64,000 nucleotides of DNA from Alphaproteobacteria bacterium (lineage in GTDB: Bacteria; Pseudomonadota; Alphaproteobacteria; UBA2136; UBA6156): positions 944,681-1,008,680 of the forward strand of contig JAIXQG010000002.1 of assembly GCA_027485835.1 (NCBI GenBank). The letters are read 5' to 3'. Below the pieces are notes generated by a model, which was given only the letters and a program-made list of their open reading frames with translations, searched no databases and had not been told where the DNA came from. Made by a program: the position numbers and the translations under genes. This document shows positions 20,322-29,231 of this stretch, one piece after another. How positions within the stretch are numbered: the first letter of the stretch is position 1; each line of letters starts with the position of its first letter.

Positions 20322-20356
20322 AAAAGGCCGGAAGAGGAGGCTCTTCCGGCCTTTTT
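20322..20356 (+). terminator. Strong intrinsic terminator after azoR
   Basis: A 15-bp stem AAAAGGCCGGAAGAG/CTCTTCCGGCCTTTT with loop GAGG and a T-run. Confidence 0.95.
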
Positions 20357-20406
20357 GTGGGGATTCAAGATTGTAGCAGAGGGCAAAACCTGCTAATGCC
20401 TACATT

Positions 20407-21990
20407 ATGAGCACTCTGTACCGCCCGTCTATCGCTATTCTTGGCCGCCCGAATGTGGGGAAATCCACATTGTTTAACGTGTTGGCCCGCCCGCCCAAGG
20501 ATGAGCGCAGCAACATTGTGCGTGCCGCCACCATGGCGATTACCCACGCGCAGGCCGGTACCACCCGTGACGTGCGCAAGACCCCCGGCAACCTGTTTGG
20601 CTTGCGCTTCATGTTGGTGGATACTGCCGGTATTGAAGAAGCCGGCGAAAAGCGCCACGGCCCCGCAGCGCGCAAAGGCAGCAAGGCGGCGCTGCACGTG
20701 GCGGATGATCCGGCGTTGCAGTCGGCACTCAATAAACTGGCCTACCGTGCGGCGGAGGCGGCGGATATTCATATTCTGATGATTGATGGCGCTACAGGGG
20801 TGAGCCCTGCCGACCGTGCGCTGGCGCAAAAATTACGCCGCATGAACAAGCCGTTGATTGTGGCGCTGAATAAGGCGGACCTGCGCGAAGCCGAGAGCCA
20901 TATTGCCGATATTGAGACGCTGGGCTTTGGTGTGCCGGTGCTGGTGAGTGCGGCGCACTCGCAGGGTTTGGAAGACCTTTACACCGCTTTGAAGGCCTAT
21001 GTGGCCGAGGAGCCGGAAGAGGTTGAGGACGAGGTGCAAGAGGCTTCTGACACGCCTGTAGAGGGTGAAGAGACTGAAGAGGACGGGCCGGAGAGCGAGG
21101 ATGAGGTGGATTATTCGCGCTTCCCGAAGCGGCCGCAGGGGGCGATTCGTCTTGCCATTATGGGGCGGCCGAATGTGGGCAAGTCGACCCTCGTTAATGC
21201 GCTTTTAGGTAGTGAAGCCATGCTGACCGGGCCGACCGCCGGTTTGACCCGCGAGGCTGTTCCGCATGATTTTGAGTACGGCGACCAAGCGTTTACGCTG
21301 ATTGATACGCCGGGGCTGCGCCGCAAAAACAAGGTGGACAAGGAAAGCCTTGAATTTTTGAGTGTGGGCCAGAGCTTGCAGGCGGTGGAGAAGGCTGATG
21401 TAGTGATTTTGGTGGTGGATGCCAGCACCCACAACATTGATACCGGTAACTGGGAAATTTTTGAGCAGCAGGACGCCCAGATTGCCGCGATTGCCATGAA
21501 CCAGTACAAGCCGATGATTTTAGCCCTGAACAAATGGGATGAAGTGAAGGATAAAAAGGCGTGTATGGATGACATCAAGATCCAGATGCACCACCGCATG
21601 CACGCCATGCACACGCCGTTGGCTTTGCCGATTTCTGCCTTGAAAGAGAAGGGTTTGGAGAAGCTTATGGAGGCTGTATGTGATGTGTTTGAGCAGACCT
21701 ACGCGACCTTTAGTACGGGTAAGCTGAACAACTTGCTTTCCCGCGTATTGGCCAAGCGTAGCCCGCCGCTGGCGAACGGCAAGATGGTGAGCCTGAAGTT
21801 TATCCGGCAAAGTGATACCAACCCGCCGACGTTCACGTTCTGGGGCAACCGGATTGATTCGGTGAGTGACAGCTACAAGCAGTTTTTGCGCAACCAGTTG
21901 AGTGAGGCACTGGGGTTGGAGCACCTTCCTGTAAAGATTTACTTTAAAGCGAACAAGAACCCGTATTCGGGTAAGAAAAAGAGCCGTTAG
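20407..21990 (+). CDS. der: Ribosome assembly GTPase Der (EngA), expanded form
   Basis: Der is an essential GTPase with two G domains that acts in 50S subunit maturation. The first G1 motif GRPNVGKST is at residues 13-21, the second near residue 252, the second-domain NKWD near 375, and a KH-like C-terminal domain ends the chain. At 527 residues it is longer than usual (440-490). The extra length lies in insertions around switch I and II of the first domain and in a very acidic linker at about 198-235. The second G3 motif reads DTPGLRR rather than DTAGLRR. Its stop codon lies within its own terminator hairpin. Confidence 0.95.
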   Translation: MSTLYRPSIAILGRPNVGKSTLFNVLARPPKDERSNIVRAATMAITHAQAGTTRDVRKTPGNLFGLRFMLVDTAGIEEAGEKRHGPAARKGSKAALHVADDPALQSALNKLAYRAAEAADIHILMIDGATGVSPADRALAQKLRRMNKPLIVALNKADLREAESHIADIETLGFGVPVLVSAAHSQGLEDLYTALKAYVAEEPEEVEDEVQEASDTPVEGEETEEDGPESEDEVDYSRFPKRPQGAIRLAIMGRPNVGKSTLVNALLGSEAMLTGPTAGLTREAVPHDFEYGDQAFTLIDTPGLRRKNKVDKESLEFLSVGQSLQAVEKADVVILVVDASTHNIDTGNWEIFEQQDAQIAAIAMNQYKPMILALNKWDEVKDKKACMDDIKIQMHHRMHAMHTPLALPISALKEKGLEKLMEAVCDVFEQTYATFSTGKLNNLLSRVLAKRSPPLANGKMVSLKFIRQSDTNPPTFTFWGNRIDSVSDSYKQFLRNQLSEALGLEHLPVKIYFKANKNPYSGKKKSR

Positions 21991-22004
21991 GCTCTTTTCT
22001 TTTA
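21975..22004. terminator. Terminator shared by der and cvpA
   Basis: AAAAGAGCC-GTTA-GGCTCTTTT stem (21977-21998) overlaps the der stop codon and is followed by CTTTT; the A-run on the left can serve the convergent minus-strand gene. Confidence 0.85.
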
Positions 22005-22595
22005 TATGCCGGTGGGGGCGATGCCGAGCTGTTCTTCCAGCTTCTTTTCTTGCTCTTCTTCGGGCGTCGGTTTGCGGTAGAGGTTCTTTTTGTACTCCAC
22101 CACATTGTTGGCGGCGAGCCAGTGGTAGAGGTCTTCGGTCAGTTTATCCGAGATACGGATAGCCAAGCTGCTTTGCATGATGGGGGGCAGCGATTCGAGA
22201 CGTTTGGGGTGAGGGGCCTCGGAATGCATGGCGAACCAGAGGTTGAGGCCGAGGATGACCGTGGCCAGTTTAGCAATGCTGAGAGCGCCTGACCAAAAAC
22301 GGCTGCGAAGGCCAACGTTTTGTGGGCCAAGGATGATGGGGGAGAGGACTTTGATGCCGATCCATGTCAGCACATAGGCAGTGATGAGGTAGTAGCTGCT
22401 GTTGACGACCCAGAAGGAGATTTGCTCGGCGCTCTCCATCGGGCTGGAATTGCGGAACATGACGTAACCGGCGGCGACCAGCAGGGCGAAGATGAAGGTG
22501 TGCAGCATTTCGCGCCCCAAACCACGGTGGCAGGCACCGAGGATGTTCAGGATAAGAAAGAGGCCGATGGCGACGTCGAGAAGGGTGGGTTGCAT
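22002..22595 (-). CDS. CvpA family inner-membrane protein
   Basis: The 197-residue protein has four predicted membrane segments in the first 130 residues, starting with DVAIGLFLILNILGACHRGLGREM, which matches the start of CvpA proteins. CvpA is needed for colicin V export in E. coli and for tolerance of bile salts elsewhere, but its molecular role is unclear. The C-terminal 60 residues are charged and cytoplasmic (TPEEEQEKKLEEQL). It follows mlaD by 15 bases on the same strand, so it may be the last gene of the mla operon. Confidence 0.8.
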   Translation of the reverse strand: MQPTLLDVAIGLFLILNILGACHRGLGREMLHTFIFALLVAAGYVMFRNSSPMESAEQISFWVVNSSYYLITAYVLTWIGIKVLSPIILGPQNVGLRSRFWSGALSIAKLATVILGLNLWFAMHSEAPHPKRLESLPPIMQSSLAIRISDKLTEDLYHWLAANNVVEYKKNLYRKPTPEEEQEKKLEEQLGIAPTGI

Positions 22596-22610
22596 ACCGT
22601 ATGCATAACA

Positions 22611-24092
22611 CTACAGAGCGTGGCTGGGGAGAGGGGCGGTTGCGCTTGTGGTGAGTGGTGTGGCATGCGGGTTACCCGTGGGCTTGGCCGGACTGCCGAG
22701 TTTGAGGCCGAGGCCGATCATCGGGCTGGCGTAGTCGGAGTTCAGGATATTGTCGTAGCCGACGGTGCCGTAGAATTTCGGGGTGAAGTGGGCGCGGGCG
22801 GAGATATCGAGATGCGGGGCCGAGGCGTTGGGGGTGTTGGTGCCGGAGAAGTCGTACACATCGGCGCTGTAGGTGACGCGGGGGGTGAGGAGGTCGGCCC
22901 CCAAGCCTGGTGTGCTGTTGCGGAAGCCACCGCGCAGGTTGACGGCGCTGGTGCTGTTAAGGGGCAGGCTGCGGCCGAGTTGGGCGGTGTATTTGGTGGT
23001 GTTGCCGAAGTCGCGTCCGGCATACGTGCTGTTGCCATTGCTGCTGTTGGCTTCAGCGGCGAAGCCATCGTACTGCGCGCCAATTTGCAGGAAGTTTTGG
23101 GTGCCGGGTTGGATGCGGGCCATGGCCTCGGTTTTGGCAACACCTTCGGAGTCGGTCAGGTAGGCCGATTGCAGGGTGAATTCGGAATGGTAGGCGGGGT
23201 GCGGTTGGCTTTCGGAACCATCATGGTTAGGGGCGAAAGGGGCGGCTACGCTGTTGAAGGTTTCTAGCGCGGTATTGAGGTTGTCGGCGGTTTTATCGTC
23301 GTTCACCAATTGGCCGAGGGTGCCTTGGCCGCTGTTGACCTTGTTTAAGATTGTGCGGAGGTCTTTCACCGCCTTGTTCATTTCTTCGATCGTGTCGCTC
23401 AGTTGCGGGGCGTTGGGGTCGTCGTTCAGCAGTTGGCCGAGCGGGCCTTTGCCCTCGCGAACCTCTTGCGTGATTTGGGCGAGGTTGGCCGAGGCTTTGT
23501 TCAGGTTATCGAAGGTTTCTTGATTGTTACTGCCGAGGGACTCGCTGAACTTGGAGAGGTTATCGATAATTTCCTGAAACTTCTTAGTGGTTTCCGGATT
23601 GCCGAGCACTTGGCGGACGTTGGTGGTGATATCTTGCATATCCGCCGCCATTTGTGCGAACTGGTTGGACATATTGGTGGGGTCGGCACTCATCAGGGTT
23701 GGCAGGCGCGTGACGTTGGATGCGAGCAGGCCGCCTTCGCCGCGGGTGGTTTGTTCTCCTGGCACCAGCGCCAGATAGTATTCGCCAATCAGGCCGCTGG
23801 CGGTGACTTGCGCGGCGACGTCGGCGGGGAGGGGGACGTTGCGGCGGACATCGAAATGCAGCACGGCGGTACCGTTGGGTTGCAGGTCGATGCGCTTGAC
23901 TTCGCCGATATTCACGCCCGCCATGCGCACGGGCGTGCCTTCCTTCAGGCCGTTGACGTCGTTAAAGACGGCTTCCAGATTACGCATGGGCTCTTTGCGG
24001 GCAAAGCTGAGAGTGCCGCTTGCCAGCGTAAGCCAGCCCAGCACCGCGAGGGCGATGACGAGGAGGAGTCCGACTTTGGCTTCGTTGCTCAT
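22611..24092 (-). CDS. mlaD: MlaD-type MCE-domain lipid transport protein with a beta-rich C-terminal extension
   Basis: MlaD is the periplasmic, membrane-anchored substrate-binding ring of the Mla phospholipid transporter. Residues about 8-28 are the membrane helix and about 38-120 the MCE domain (GLKEGTPVRMAGVNIGEV). A helical region with repeated LNKVNSGQGTLGQLVND-type segments (about 130-290) follows. The last 190 residues are unusual: alternating strands such as QNFLQIGAQYDGF, KYTAQLGRSLPL and YGTVGYDNIL, ending in MIGLGLKLG, which look like outer-membrane beta strands. E. coli MlaD has only 183 residues. The extension is what I see; a periplasm-spanning role is an inference. Confidence 0.88.
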   Translation of the reverse strand: MSNEAKVGLLLVIALAVLGWLTLASGTLSFARKEPMRNLEAVFNDVNGLKEGTPVRMAGVNIGEVKRIDLQPNGTAVLHFDVRRNVPLPADVAAQVTASGLIGEYYLALVPGEQTTRGEGGLLASNVTRLPTLMSADPTNMSNQFAQMAADMQDITTNVRQVLGNPETTKKFQEIIDNLSKFSESLGSNNQETFDNLNKASANLAQITQEVREGKGPLGQLLNDDPNAPQLSDTIEEMNKAVKDLRTILNKVNSGQGTLGQLVNDDKTADNLNTALETFNSVAAPFAPNHDGSESQPHPAYHSEFTLQSAYLTDSEGVAKTEAMARIQPGTQNFLQIGAQYDGFAAEANSSNGNSTYAGRDFGNTTKYTAQLGRSLPLNSTSAVNLRGGFRNSTPGLGADLLTPRVTYSADVYDFSGTNTPNASAPHLDISARAHFTPKFYGTVGYDNILNSDYASPMIGLGLKLGSPAKPTGNPHATPLTTSATAPLPSHAL

Positions 24093-24149
24093 GGGGTGAA
24101 GGTCTCTTTTCTAGGGTGTTTTGTCAATTTAAGTGCGTGTTCCGAACGC

Positions 24150-24893
24150 TTATTCGTTCGTTTCCGCGCGGCCTTCTATGAAGTTGCGCAGGGTGGTGTT
24201 GGCGGTGGTGCGAAAGTCCTTCGGGGTGCCGACTTCGAGGAATTGGCCTTCCTTTAAGAACGCCATGCGGTTGGCGACTTTGAAGGCGGAGGTCATGTCG
24301 TGCGTGATGACGATGCTGGTGCAGCCGAGGTTTTTTTGCGTTTGCAGAATGAGGTTGTTGATGACGTCGGAGGTGACGGGGTCGAGCCCCGTGGTTGGTT
24401 CGTCGTAGAGAATAATTTGCGGACTGTGGGCGATGGCGCGGGCCAGACCGACGCGCTTACGCTGGCCGCCGGAGAGGCTGGAGGGGGCTTGGTCGGCGAC
24501 CTCGGGCTTGAGGCCGACCATTTCAAGTTTCTCTATCGCCGCTGCTTTGGCTTGTTTGGGGGTCATGCCGCGGCGGAGCAGGAGGAAGGCGATGTTTTCC
24601 CACACCGGCATGCTGTCGAACAGCGCCGCGCCTTGGAAGAGCATGCCGAAGTGGGTCATCAGTTCCATGCGGGCTTCGCCGTGCAGGGTGTGGGTGGGTT
24701 TGCCGTCGATATGGATTTCGCCGCTGTCGAGTTTTTCCAGTCCCAGCAGGCATTTGAGCAGCACGCTTTTGCCGGTGCCGCTGCCGCCGAGGATGACCAT
24801 GGTTTCGGCTTTTTCAATGCCCAAGCTGGCGCCGCGCAGGATGTGCTTGGGGCCGAAGCTTTTGTGGAGGTTGAGGAGTTCGATGTGCTTCAT
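24150..24893 (-). CDS. mlaF: MlaF, ATPase of the Mla phospholipid ABC transporter
   Basis: A cytoplasmic ABC ATPase of 247 residues that powers lipid movement through MlaE. Walker A is GGSGTGKS (about residues 35-42), the signature is LSGGQRKRVGLARA, and Walker B with the D-loop is ILYDEPTTGLDP. It lies nine bases downstream of mlaE with an AAGG eight bases before its ATG, and 57 bases upstream of mlaD. The gene order E-F-D differs from E. coli (F-E-D). Confidence 0.94.
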   Translation of the reverse strand: MKHIELLNLHKSFGPKHILRGASLGIEKAETMVILGGSGTGKSVLLKCLLGLEKLDSGEIHIDGKPTHTLHGEARMELMTHFGMLFQGAALFDSMPVWENIAFLLLRRGMTPKQAKAAAIEKLEMVGLKPEVADQAPSSLSGGQRKRVGLARAIAHSPQIILYDEPTTGLDPVTSDVINNLILQTQKNLGCTSIVITHDMTSAFKVANRMAFLKEGQFLEVGTPKDFRTTANTTLRNFIEGRAETNE

Positions 24894-24902
24894 GGAAATG
24901 CC

Positions 24903-25694
24903 TTAGGACATGAAGGCCGTTATGAAGTAGTCGGAAATGAGCACCGTGACCGAGGCGTAGACCACGCCGCTGGTGGTGGCTTTGCCGACGCCTTCGGCTC
25001 CGCCGCGCGCATTATAGCCGTGGTAGGTGCTGAGCAGGCCGACGATGAAGCCGAAGCAGGCCGATTTGACCAGTGCCATGGAGAGGGAGGTGAAGTTGAC
25101 GCCGAGCATGGCGCTATCCCAATAGTTTGGCCCGGGGATGCCGATGGTTTGGGTGCTGACGAGGTAGCCGCCGACGATGCCCATGGTGTTCCCCAATATC
25201 ACCAGCAGCGGCAGCATGAGCAGGCAGGCGAAGACGCGCGGCACCACCAGATAGCGGATAGGGTTAGTGGCGAGGGTGAACAAGGCGTCGATTTGCTCGG
25301 TGACGCGCATGGTGCCGAGCTCAGCCGCCATGGCGGCGCCGACGCGGCTGGCAAGCATGAGCGAGGCAAGGACGGGGCCGAGCTCTCTTAACATGCTGGT
25401 GGAGACAAGGTTGCCGAGTTGGCTGGTGGCGAGGGCATAGCCGCCGCCGTTGAGGCCCGCGTTGAGGCCATTGTAGCTTTGCAGGGCCAGCACCGCGCCG
25501 GTGAAGAAGGCGGTGAGGAGCACGATGGGAAGACTCTCGATACCCACAAACACGCATTGGCGGGTGAATTGGCGCGAGCGGTCTCCGACGATTAATTGGC
25601 GGAGGATTTCGGTCATAAACAGCGTGATGGCCCCCGCCTGATGCAAGGCGTTGGTGAGCGGGGCCATGGCCAGAGAGCCGAGTGTGTGAAGCAT
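24903..25694 (-). CDS. mlaE: MlaE, permease of the Mla phospholipid ABC transporter
   Basis: The 263-residue protein has five to six membrane helices and the MlaE family signature around ELGPVLASLMLASRVGAAMAAELGTMR, split here as residues about 101-127. It forms the inner-membrane channel that hands phospholipids between MlaF-driven core and MlaD. The ATG at 25694 gives the normal family start (amphipathic helix, then the first membrane segment); longer in-frame forms overlap the divergent ymdB-like gene. No good ribosome binding site is visible, so the first gene of the operon may be weakly translated. Confidence 0.92.
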   Translation of the reverse strand: MLHTLGSLAMAPLTNALHQAGAITLFMTEILRQLIVGDRSRQFTRQCVFVGIESLPIVLLTAFFTGAVLALQSYNGLNAGLNGGGYALATSQLGNLVSTSMLRELGPVLASLMLASRVGAAMAAELGTMRVTEQIDALFTLATNPIRYLVVPRVFACLLMLPLLVILGNTMGIVGGYLVSTQTIGIPGPNYWDSAMLGVNFTSLSMALVKSACFGFIVGLLSTYHGYNARGGAEGVGKATTSGVVYASVTVLISDYFITAFMS

Positions 25695-25762
25695 GGGGTG
25701 AGTGTTGGAGGTTCTTTGGGAAGTGTCTAGTGTTTGCGGGGCGTTTAGCTTATAAGGGTGGC

Positions 25763-26569
25763 ATGAAAGTTTTGTTCCTTGGTGATGTAGTGAGTGTACC
25801 TGGCCGTAAGGCGCTAAAAGCGTTTTTGCCTGCACTGAAAGAAAAACACGGGTTGGCCGCGGTTGTGGTCAACGGCGAAAACGCCGCCCAGAACGGTAAG
25901 GGTTTGACCGCGAGTGACGCGCAGGAGATTTTTGCCGCCGGTGCCGACGTGATTACGCTAGGAGACCATACCTTTGACCAAAAGGGCTTTGATGAATTTC
26001 TGGCGGGAAACCCGAAGATTATCCGCCCCTATAACTACCCTGCCGGTACCGTGGGGCGCGGGCATGTGTTGGTGACGCTGGCCAATGGCAAGAAACTGGC
26101 GGTGGTGAATTTGCAGGGCCGCGTGTTTATGCGTCAGCTGATTGATTGCCCCTTCAAGGCCAGCACCGAGCTGCAGAAGCAGTATGTTCTAGGCGAAACC
26201 TGCGACGCACTGATTGTGGATATGCACGCCGAGGCGACCAGTGAGAAATGCAATATGGGCGCCTTTTGGGATGGCAAAGCAAGCTTAGTGGTGGGCACGC
26301 ATACGCACATACCGACCAGCGACACCCGCGTGATGCCGAAGGGTACGGCTTACCAGAGCGATGCGGGGATGTGCGGCGATTATAACTCCAGTTTGGGGGT
26401 GAGCTACGAGAGTGCCTTGCCGAGCTTTACCACGGCCATGCGGTACAAGTTTGAGCAGGTGAGTGGGGAAGCGACGCTTTCTGGCGTGATTGTGACGATT
26501 GCTGAGAACGGCTTGGCGACCCATGCTGAGGCTTTGCGGGTTGGCGGGTGTTTGCAGGCGACGGAGTAA
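25763..26569 (+). CDS. YmdB-family metallophosphoesterase
   Basis: The 268-residue enzyme belongs to the TIGR00282/YmdB family, cyclic-nucleotide phosphodiesterases with a calcineurin-like fold and a two-metal centre. Metal-binding blocks are LGDVVSVPGRKAL, VNGENAAQNGKG, LGDHTFDQK, DMHAEATSEK and GTHTHIPTSD. In Bacillus YmdB hydrolyses 2',3'-cyclic nucleotides and affects motility and biofilm choice; the role here is unknown. The ATG at 25763 agrees with the family start at the first beta strand. It is followed six bases later by an HD-domain gene, so they form an operon. Confidence 0.9.
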   Translation: MKVLFLGDVVSVPGRKALKAFLPALKEKHGLAAVVVNGENAAQNGKGLTASDAQEIFAAGADVITLGDHTFDQKGFDEFLAGNPKIIRPYNYPAGTVGRGHVLVTLANGKKLAVVNLQGRVFMRQLIDCPFKASTELQKQYVLGETCDALIVDMHAEATSEKCNMGAFWDGKASLVVGTHTHIPTSDTRVMPKGTAYQSDAGMCGDYNSSLGVSYESALPSFTTAMRYKFEQVSGEATLSGVIVTIAENGLATHAEALRVGGCLQATE

Positions 26570-26575
26570 CTTAAG

Positions 26576-27253
26576 ATGAAGGCTGCGATTGCTCATGTGG
26601 CTCAGGCTGTAGAGGCCCATTTGAAACATGAGGGCAGTGGCCACGATTGGCAGCATATTTACCGTGTGTGGCAGACCGCCAAGAAGCTGGGAGAAGCGGA
26701 AGGGGCGGACATGGCCCTTGTGGAGCTGGCGGCGCTTTTGCATGATGTGGATGATTATAAGGTTTCCGGCGAAGAAGCAGAAATGATGATGCCGCATGCG
26801 CGGCGGTATTTGGCGGAGGCGCAGGTTGTAGGCGAGGCTCAGGAACGTGTGTTGGATGTTATACGGAGTGTGGGTTTCCGGAAGACATTAGCCGGTACGG
26901 TTGAGCGCAGCCTTGAGGGGCATGTGGTATCTGACGCCGATATGCTGGATGCGATAGGGGCGGTGGGAATTGCCCGCACCTTTACCTATTGTGGTGGCAA
27001 AGGTTTTGGCATGTTTGACCCTGACTTTTTGCCGCGCGATGAGGTGAGCCAAAGCGATTATATGAAAAAGGGATCGCCGAGTGTGACTCACTTTTTTGAA
27101 AAATTACTGAAGCTTAAAGGCATGATGTTTACCGAGGCGGGGAAGGCCGAGGCCGCGAAGAGGCATGCGCGGATGGTGCTGTTTCTGGAGACCTTTTTTG
27201 AAGAGGCGGCGGCGCCGAAGGTGTGGATGGAGCGGTTGGAGGCGTTGCGCTAA
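26576..27253 (+). CDS. HD-domain phosphohydrolase (YedJ-like)
   Basis: The 225-residue cytoplasmic protein has the HD metal-binding pattern: His in GHDWQHIYRVW, the HD pair in ALLHDVDDY (about residues 62-63), and the distal Asp in VSDADMLDAIG. YedJ-like members are uncharacterised phosphohydrolases that probably act on nucleotides. Its stop overlaps the ATG of the next (Nudix) gene by one base. Three consecutive phosphoester-cleaving enzymes (YmdB-type, HD, Nudix) point to a nucleotide clean-up operon. Confidence 0.85.
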   Translation: MKAAIAHVAQAVEAHLKHEGSGHDWQHIYRVWQTAKKLGEAEGADMALVELAALLHDVDDYKVSGEEAEMMMPHARRYLAEAQVVGEAQERVLDVIRSVGFRKTLAGTVERSLEGHVVSDADMLDAIGAVGIARTFTYCGGKGFGMFDPDFLPRDEVSQSDYMKKGSPSVTHFFEKLLKLKGMMFTEAGKAEAAKRHARMVLFLETFFEEAAAPKVWMERLEALR

Positions 27254-27822
27254 TGAAGCGGGCGGATGTGGTGGCGATGCTGGAGGGGTACCGGACCTTC
27301 GATGCGATTGAGCGCACCCACCGCATGGTAGCGTTGCATATACTCAAGACTGTTCCGGATGTTTTCTTGCGGGAATGCAATGAGCCTGGGCATGTAACGG
27401 GTTCTGCCATGGTGTGCAATTTAGAGGGTACCATGGTTTTGCTAAACCAGCATGGCATGGGTGGCTTTATGAACTTTGGTGGCCATGCCGACGGTGATGA
27501 AGATGTATTTGGCGTGGCCAAGCGTGAATTGTGGGAGGAGTCGGGCATTACTGACGCCCTGTGTAGCGGTGAGCTATTTGATATCGATGTGAATTCCATG
27601 CCAGAACATATCCGCAAGGGTGAGGTTGTTCCGGCGCATATTCATGCCGATTTTACGTGGCTTTTTCGGGTGCCTGATGATGTGGCTTGGGTAGTTTCGG
27701 AGGAGTCTCTAGATATACGCTGGTTTACGCTGGAAGAGGCGATGAAGACTCCGATGGGCAAGGCGGATAAGGATGCTCAGATGGGGCGGTTTTATGCCAA
27801 GATTGCGGCGGGAGTGCGTTAA
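27253..27822 (+). CDS. Nudix hydrolase
   Basis: The 189-residue protein has a perfect Nudix box starting at GHADGDEDVFGVAKRELWEE and continuing SGI (GX5EX7REUXEEXGU), here in the context FMNFGGHADG that is typical of Nudix proteins acting on nucleoside diphosphate derivatives. The ATG at 27253 overlaps the preceding stop by one base (TAATG), supporting translational coupling; an upstream ATG in frame would overlap the HD gene by 31 bases and is less likely. The substrate cannot be deduced. Confidence 0.9.
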   Translation: MKRADVVAMLEGYRTFDAIERTHRMVALHILKTVPDVFLRECNEPGHVTGSAMVCNLEGTMVLLNQHGMGGFMNFGGHADGDEDVFGVAKRELWEESGITDALCSGELFDIDVNSMPEHIRKGEVVPAHIHADFTWLFRVPDDVAWVVSEESLDIRWFTLEEAMKTPMGKADKDAQMGRFYAKIAAGVR

Positions 27823-27893
27823 GCACGTGCGGGGGGTTGCTTTTGGGGGGGCAAATCGGCTAAAAGCGGCTTGTTAAGTAAGGAATTCGGAAT

Positions 27894-28640
27894 ATGGCCG
27901 GTCACTCAAAGTTCAAGAACATTCAGCACCGCAAGGCGGCGCAGGATAAGAAAAAAGCCAAGGTTTACACCAAGTACATCCGCGACATTATGACCGCGGC
28001 ACGCAGTGGCGGCGGTGACATTGCCAGTAACCCGACCCTGCGCAGCCTTGTGGACAAGGCCCGCCGCGAAAACATGACTAATGAAGTGGTGACCCGTGCG
28101 ATTAAGCGCGGGACCGGCGAAATTGCCGGTGCCGACTATATTGAGCGTACCTATGAAGGCTACGGCCCCGGTGGTGTGGCGGTATTTGTGACCACCCTGA
28201 CCGACAACCCGACCCGTACGATTACCAATGTGCGTACCGCCTTCACTAAAAATGGCGGTAACGTGGGGCAGGATGGCACCGTGGCGTGGATGTTCAAGCA
28301 AGTGGGCCAGATTACCTACCCCGCCAAGGTAGCCAACGTAGACCAGATGCTGGAAGCCGCGATTATGGCCGGTGCCGAAGATGCCGAAAGCGATGAAATG
28401 GAGCACGTGGTGACCACCAGTGTGGGTGGTTTTGGCACCGTGCGCGACGTATTGGCTGAAGACTTTGGCGACGCCGAGAGTGCCGAGCTGGTTTATATTC
28501 CGACCCAGATGCAGGCCGTGACCAGCCTAGAAACCGCCCAGACGATTATGAAGATGGTCGATATTCTGGAAAATGATGACGATGTGCAGGCGGTTGTGAC
28601 CAATATGGAATTGAGCGACGACTTGGCGGCGCAGTTGTAG
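27894..28640 (+). CDS. yebC: YebC/PmpR family transcriptional regulator / translation factor
   Basis: The 248-residue protein is a standard YebC family member, beginning MAGHSKFKNIQHRKAAQDKK (conserved from bacteria to human mitochondria) and containing RAIKRGTGE and EGYGPGGVA. Members have been described as DNA-binding regulators and, more recently, as factors helping ribosomes through difficult stretches such as polyproline. In many alphaproteobacteria it precedes ruvCAB; here it does not. It has a 71-base leader and a strong terminator, so it is a single unit. Confidence 0.95.
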   Translation: MAGHSKFKNIQHRKAAQDKKKAKVYTKYIRDIMTAARSGGGDIASNPTLRSLVDKARRENMTNEVVTRAIKRGTGEIAGADYIERTYEGYGPGGVAVFVTTLTDNPTRTITNVRTAFTKNGGNVGQDGTVAWMFKQVGQITYPAKVANVDQMLEAAIMAGAEDAESDEMEHVVTTSVGGFGTVRDVLAEDFGDAESAELVYIPTQMQAVTSLETAQTIMKMVDILENDDDVQAVVTNMELSDDLAAQL

Positions 28641-28650
28641 AGGCATTAGA

Positions 28651-28687
28651 AAGGGCCGGGGGTTTAGAACTCCCGGCCCTTTTTTTT
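28651..28687 (+). terminator. Intrinsic terminator after yebC
   Basis: Ten-bp stem AAGGGCCGGG/CCCGGCCCTT (28651-28660 with 28672-28681) followed by eight T. Confidence 0.93.
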
Positions 28688-28694
28688 ATGGTTG

Positions 28695-29231
28695 TTATTG
28701 CCAGTCGATGCTTTGGCAGGTGAGCGAGTTCATCGGGCGGTTGTCTTCCCGTGCGTTGAAGACTTGCCAACGGGTGCCGGTCCAGCGGCCGATGTAGTTG
28801 TTTTTGGGGCTCTTATACTGGCCGTTGGATACTCCGGTAACGTAGGCGTAGCCGAACTTTTCGCAGAGGTATTGGGTAGTTTTTGAGTCTACGGCACAGG
28901 TATGTGCGCCCGCGCCGCAGGTGCTACCGCCCGGTTGGAAGGTATTGGTTTTGATGCGGAGGTTCTTGGGCTCGAACACTGCGATACAGCCGTTGGCGTC
29001 TTTCGCTGGATTATCCGGTGCATAGAGCTTTTGAACGTTGTTACAGGCTACAATTTTATCCGATGTGATTTTTGCAATTTTGGCATTGCCGTTCGCTTGC
29101 TCGGCCAGATTTTTAAGGGCTGTCCAGCTGGCTTGTTGATCGAGATTACCGGTCGCCGTGCGTTCTTGCGCATGGGGCAGATGTGGCAGGACTAATAATG
29201 TGCTTAGCAGAAGCGGAGTAAGATAACGCAT
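28695..29231 (-). CDS. Secreted hypothetical protein with six cysteines
   Basis: The 178-residue product has a cleavable signal peptide (hydrophobic core LLLSTLLVLPHLPHAQ) and a mature domain with six cysteines, including CGAGAHTC and TCQSIDW near the end, suggesting disulphides in the periplasm. I do not recognise a family. The C-terminal block NYIGRWTGTRWQVF is tryptophan-rich and basic, which could be a ligand-binding surface. It is converse to yebC across a shared terminator and has no operon partner. Confidence 0.65.
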   Translation of the reverse strand: MRYLTPLLLSTLLVLPHLPHAQERTATGNLDQQASWTALKNLAEQANGNAKIAKITSDKIVACNNVQKLYAPDNPAKDANGCIAVFEPKNLRIKTNTFQPGGSTCGAGAHTCAVDSKTTQYLCEKFGYAYVTGVSNGQYKSPKNNYIGRWTGTRWQVFNAREDNRPMNSLTCQSIDWQ

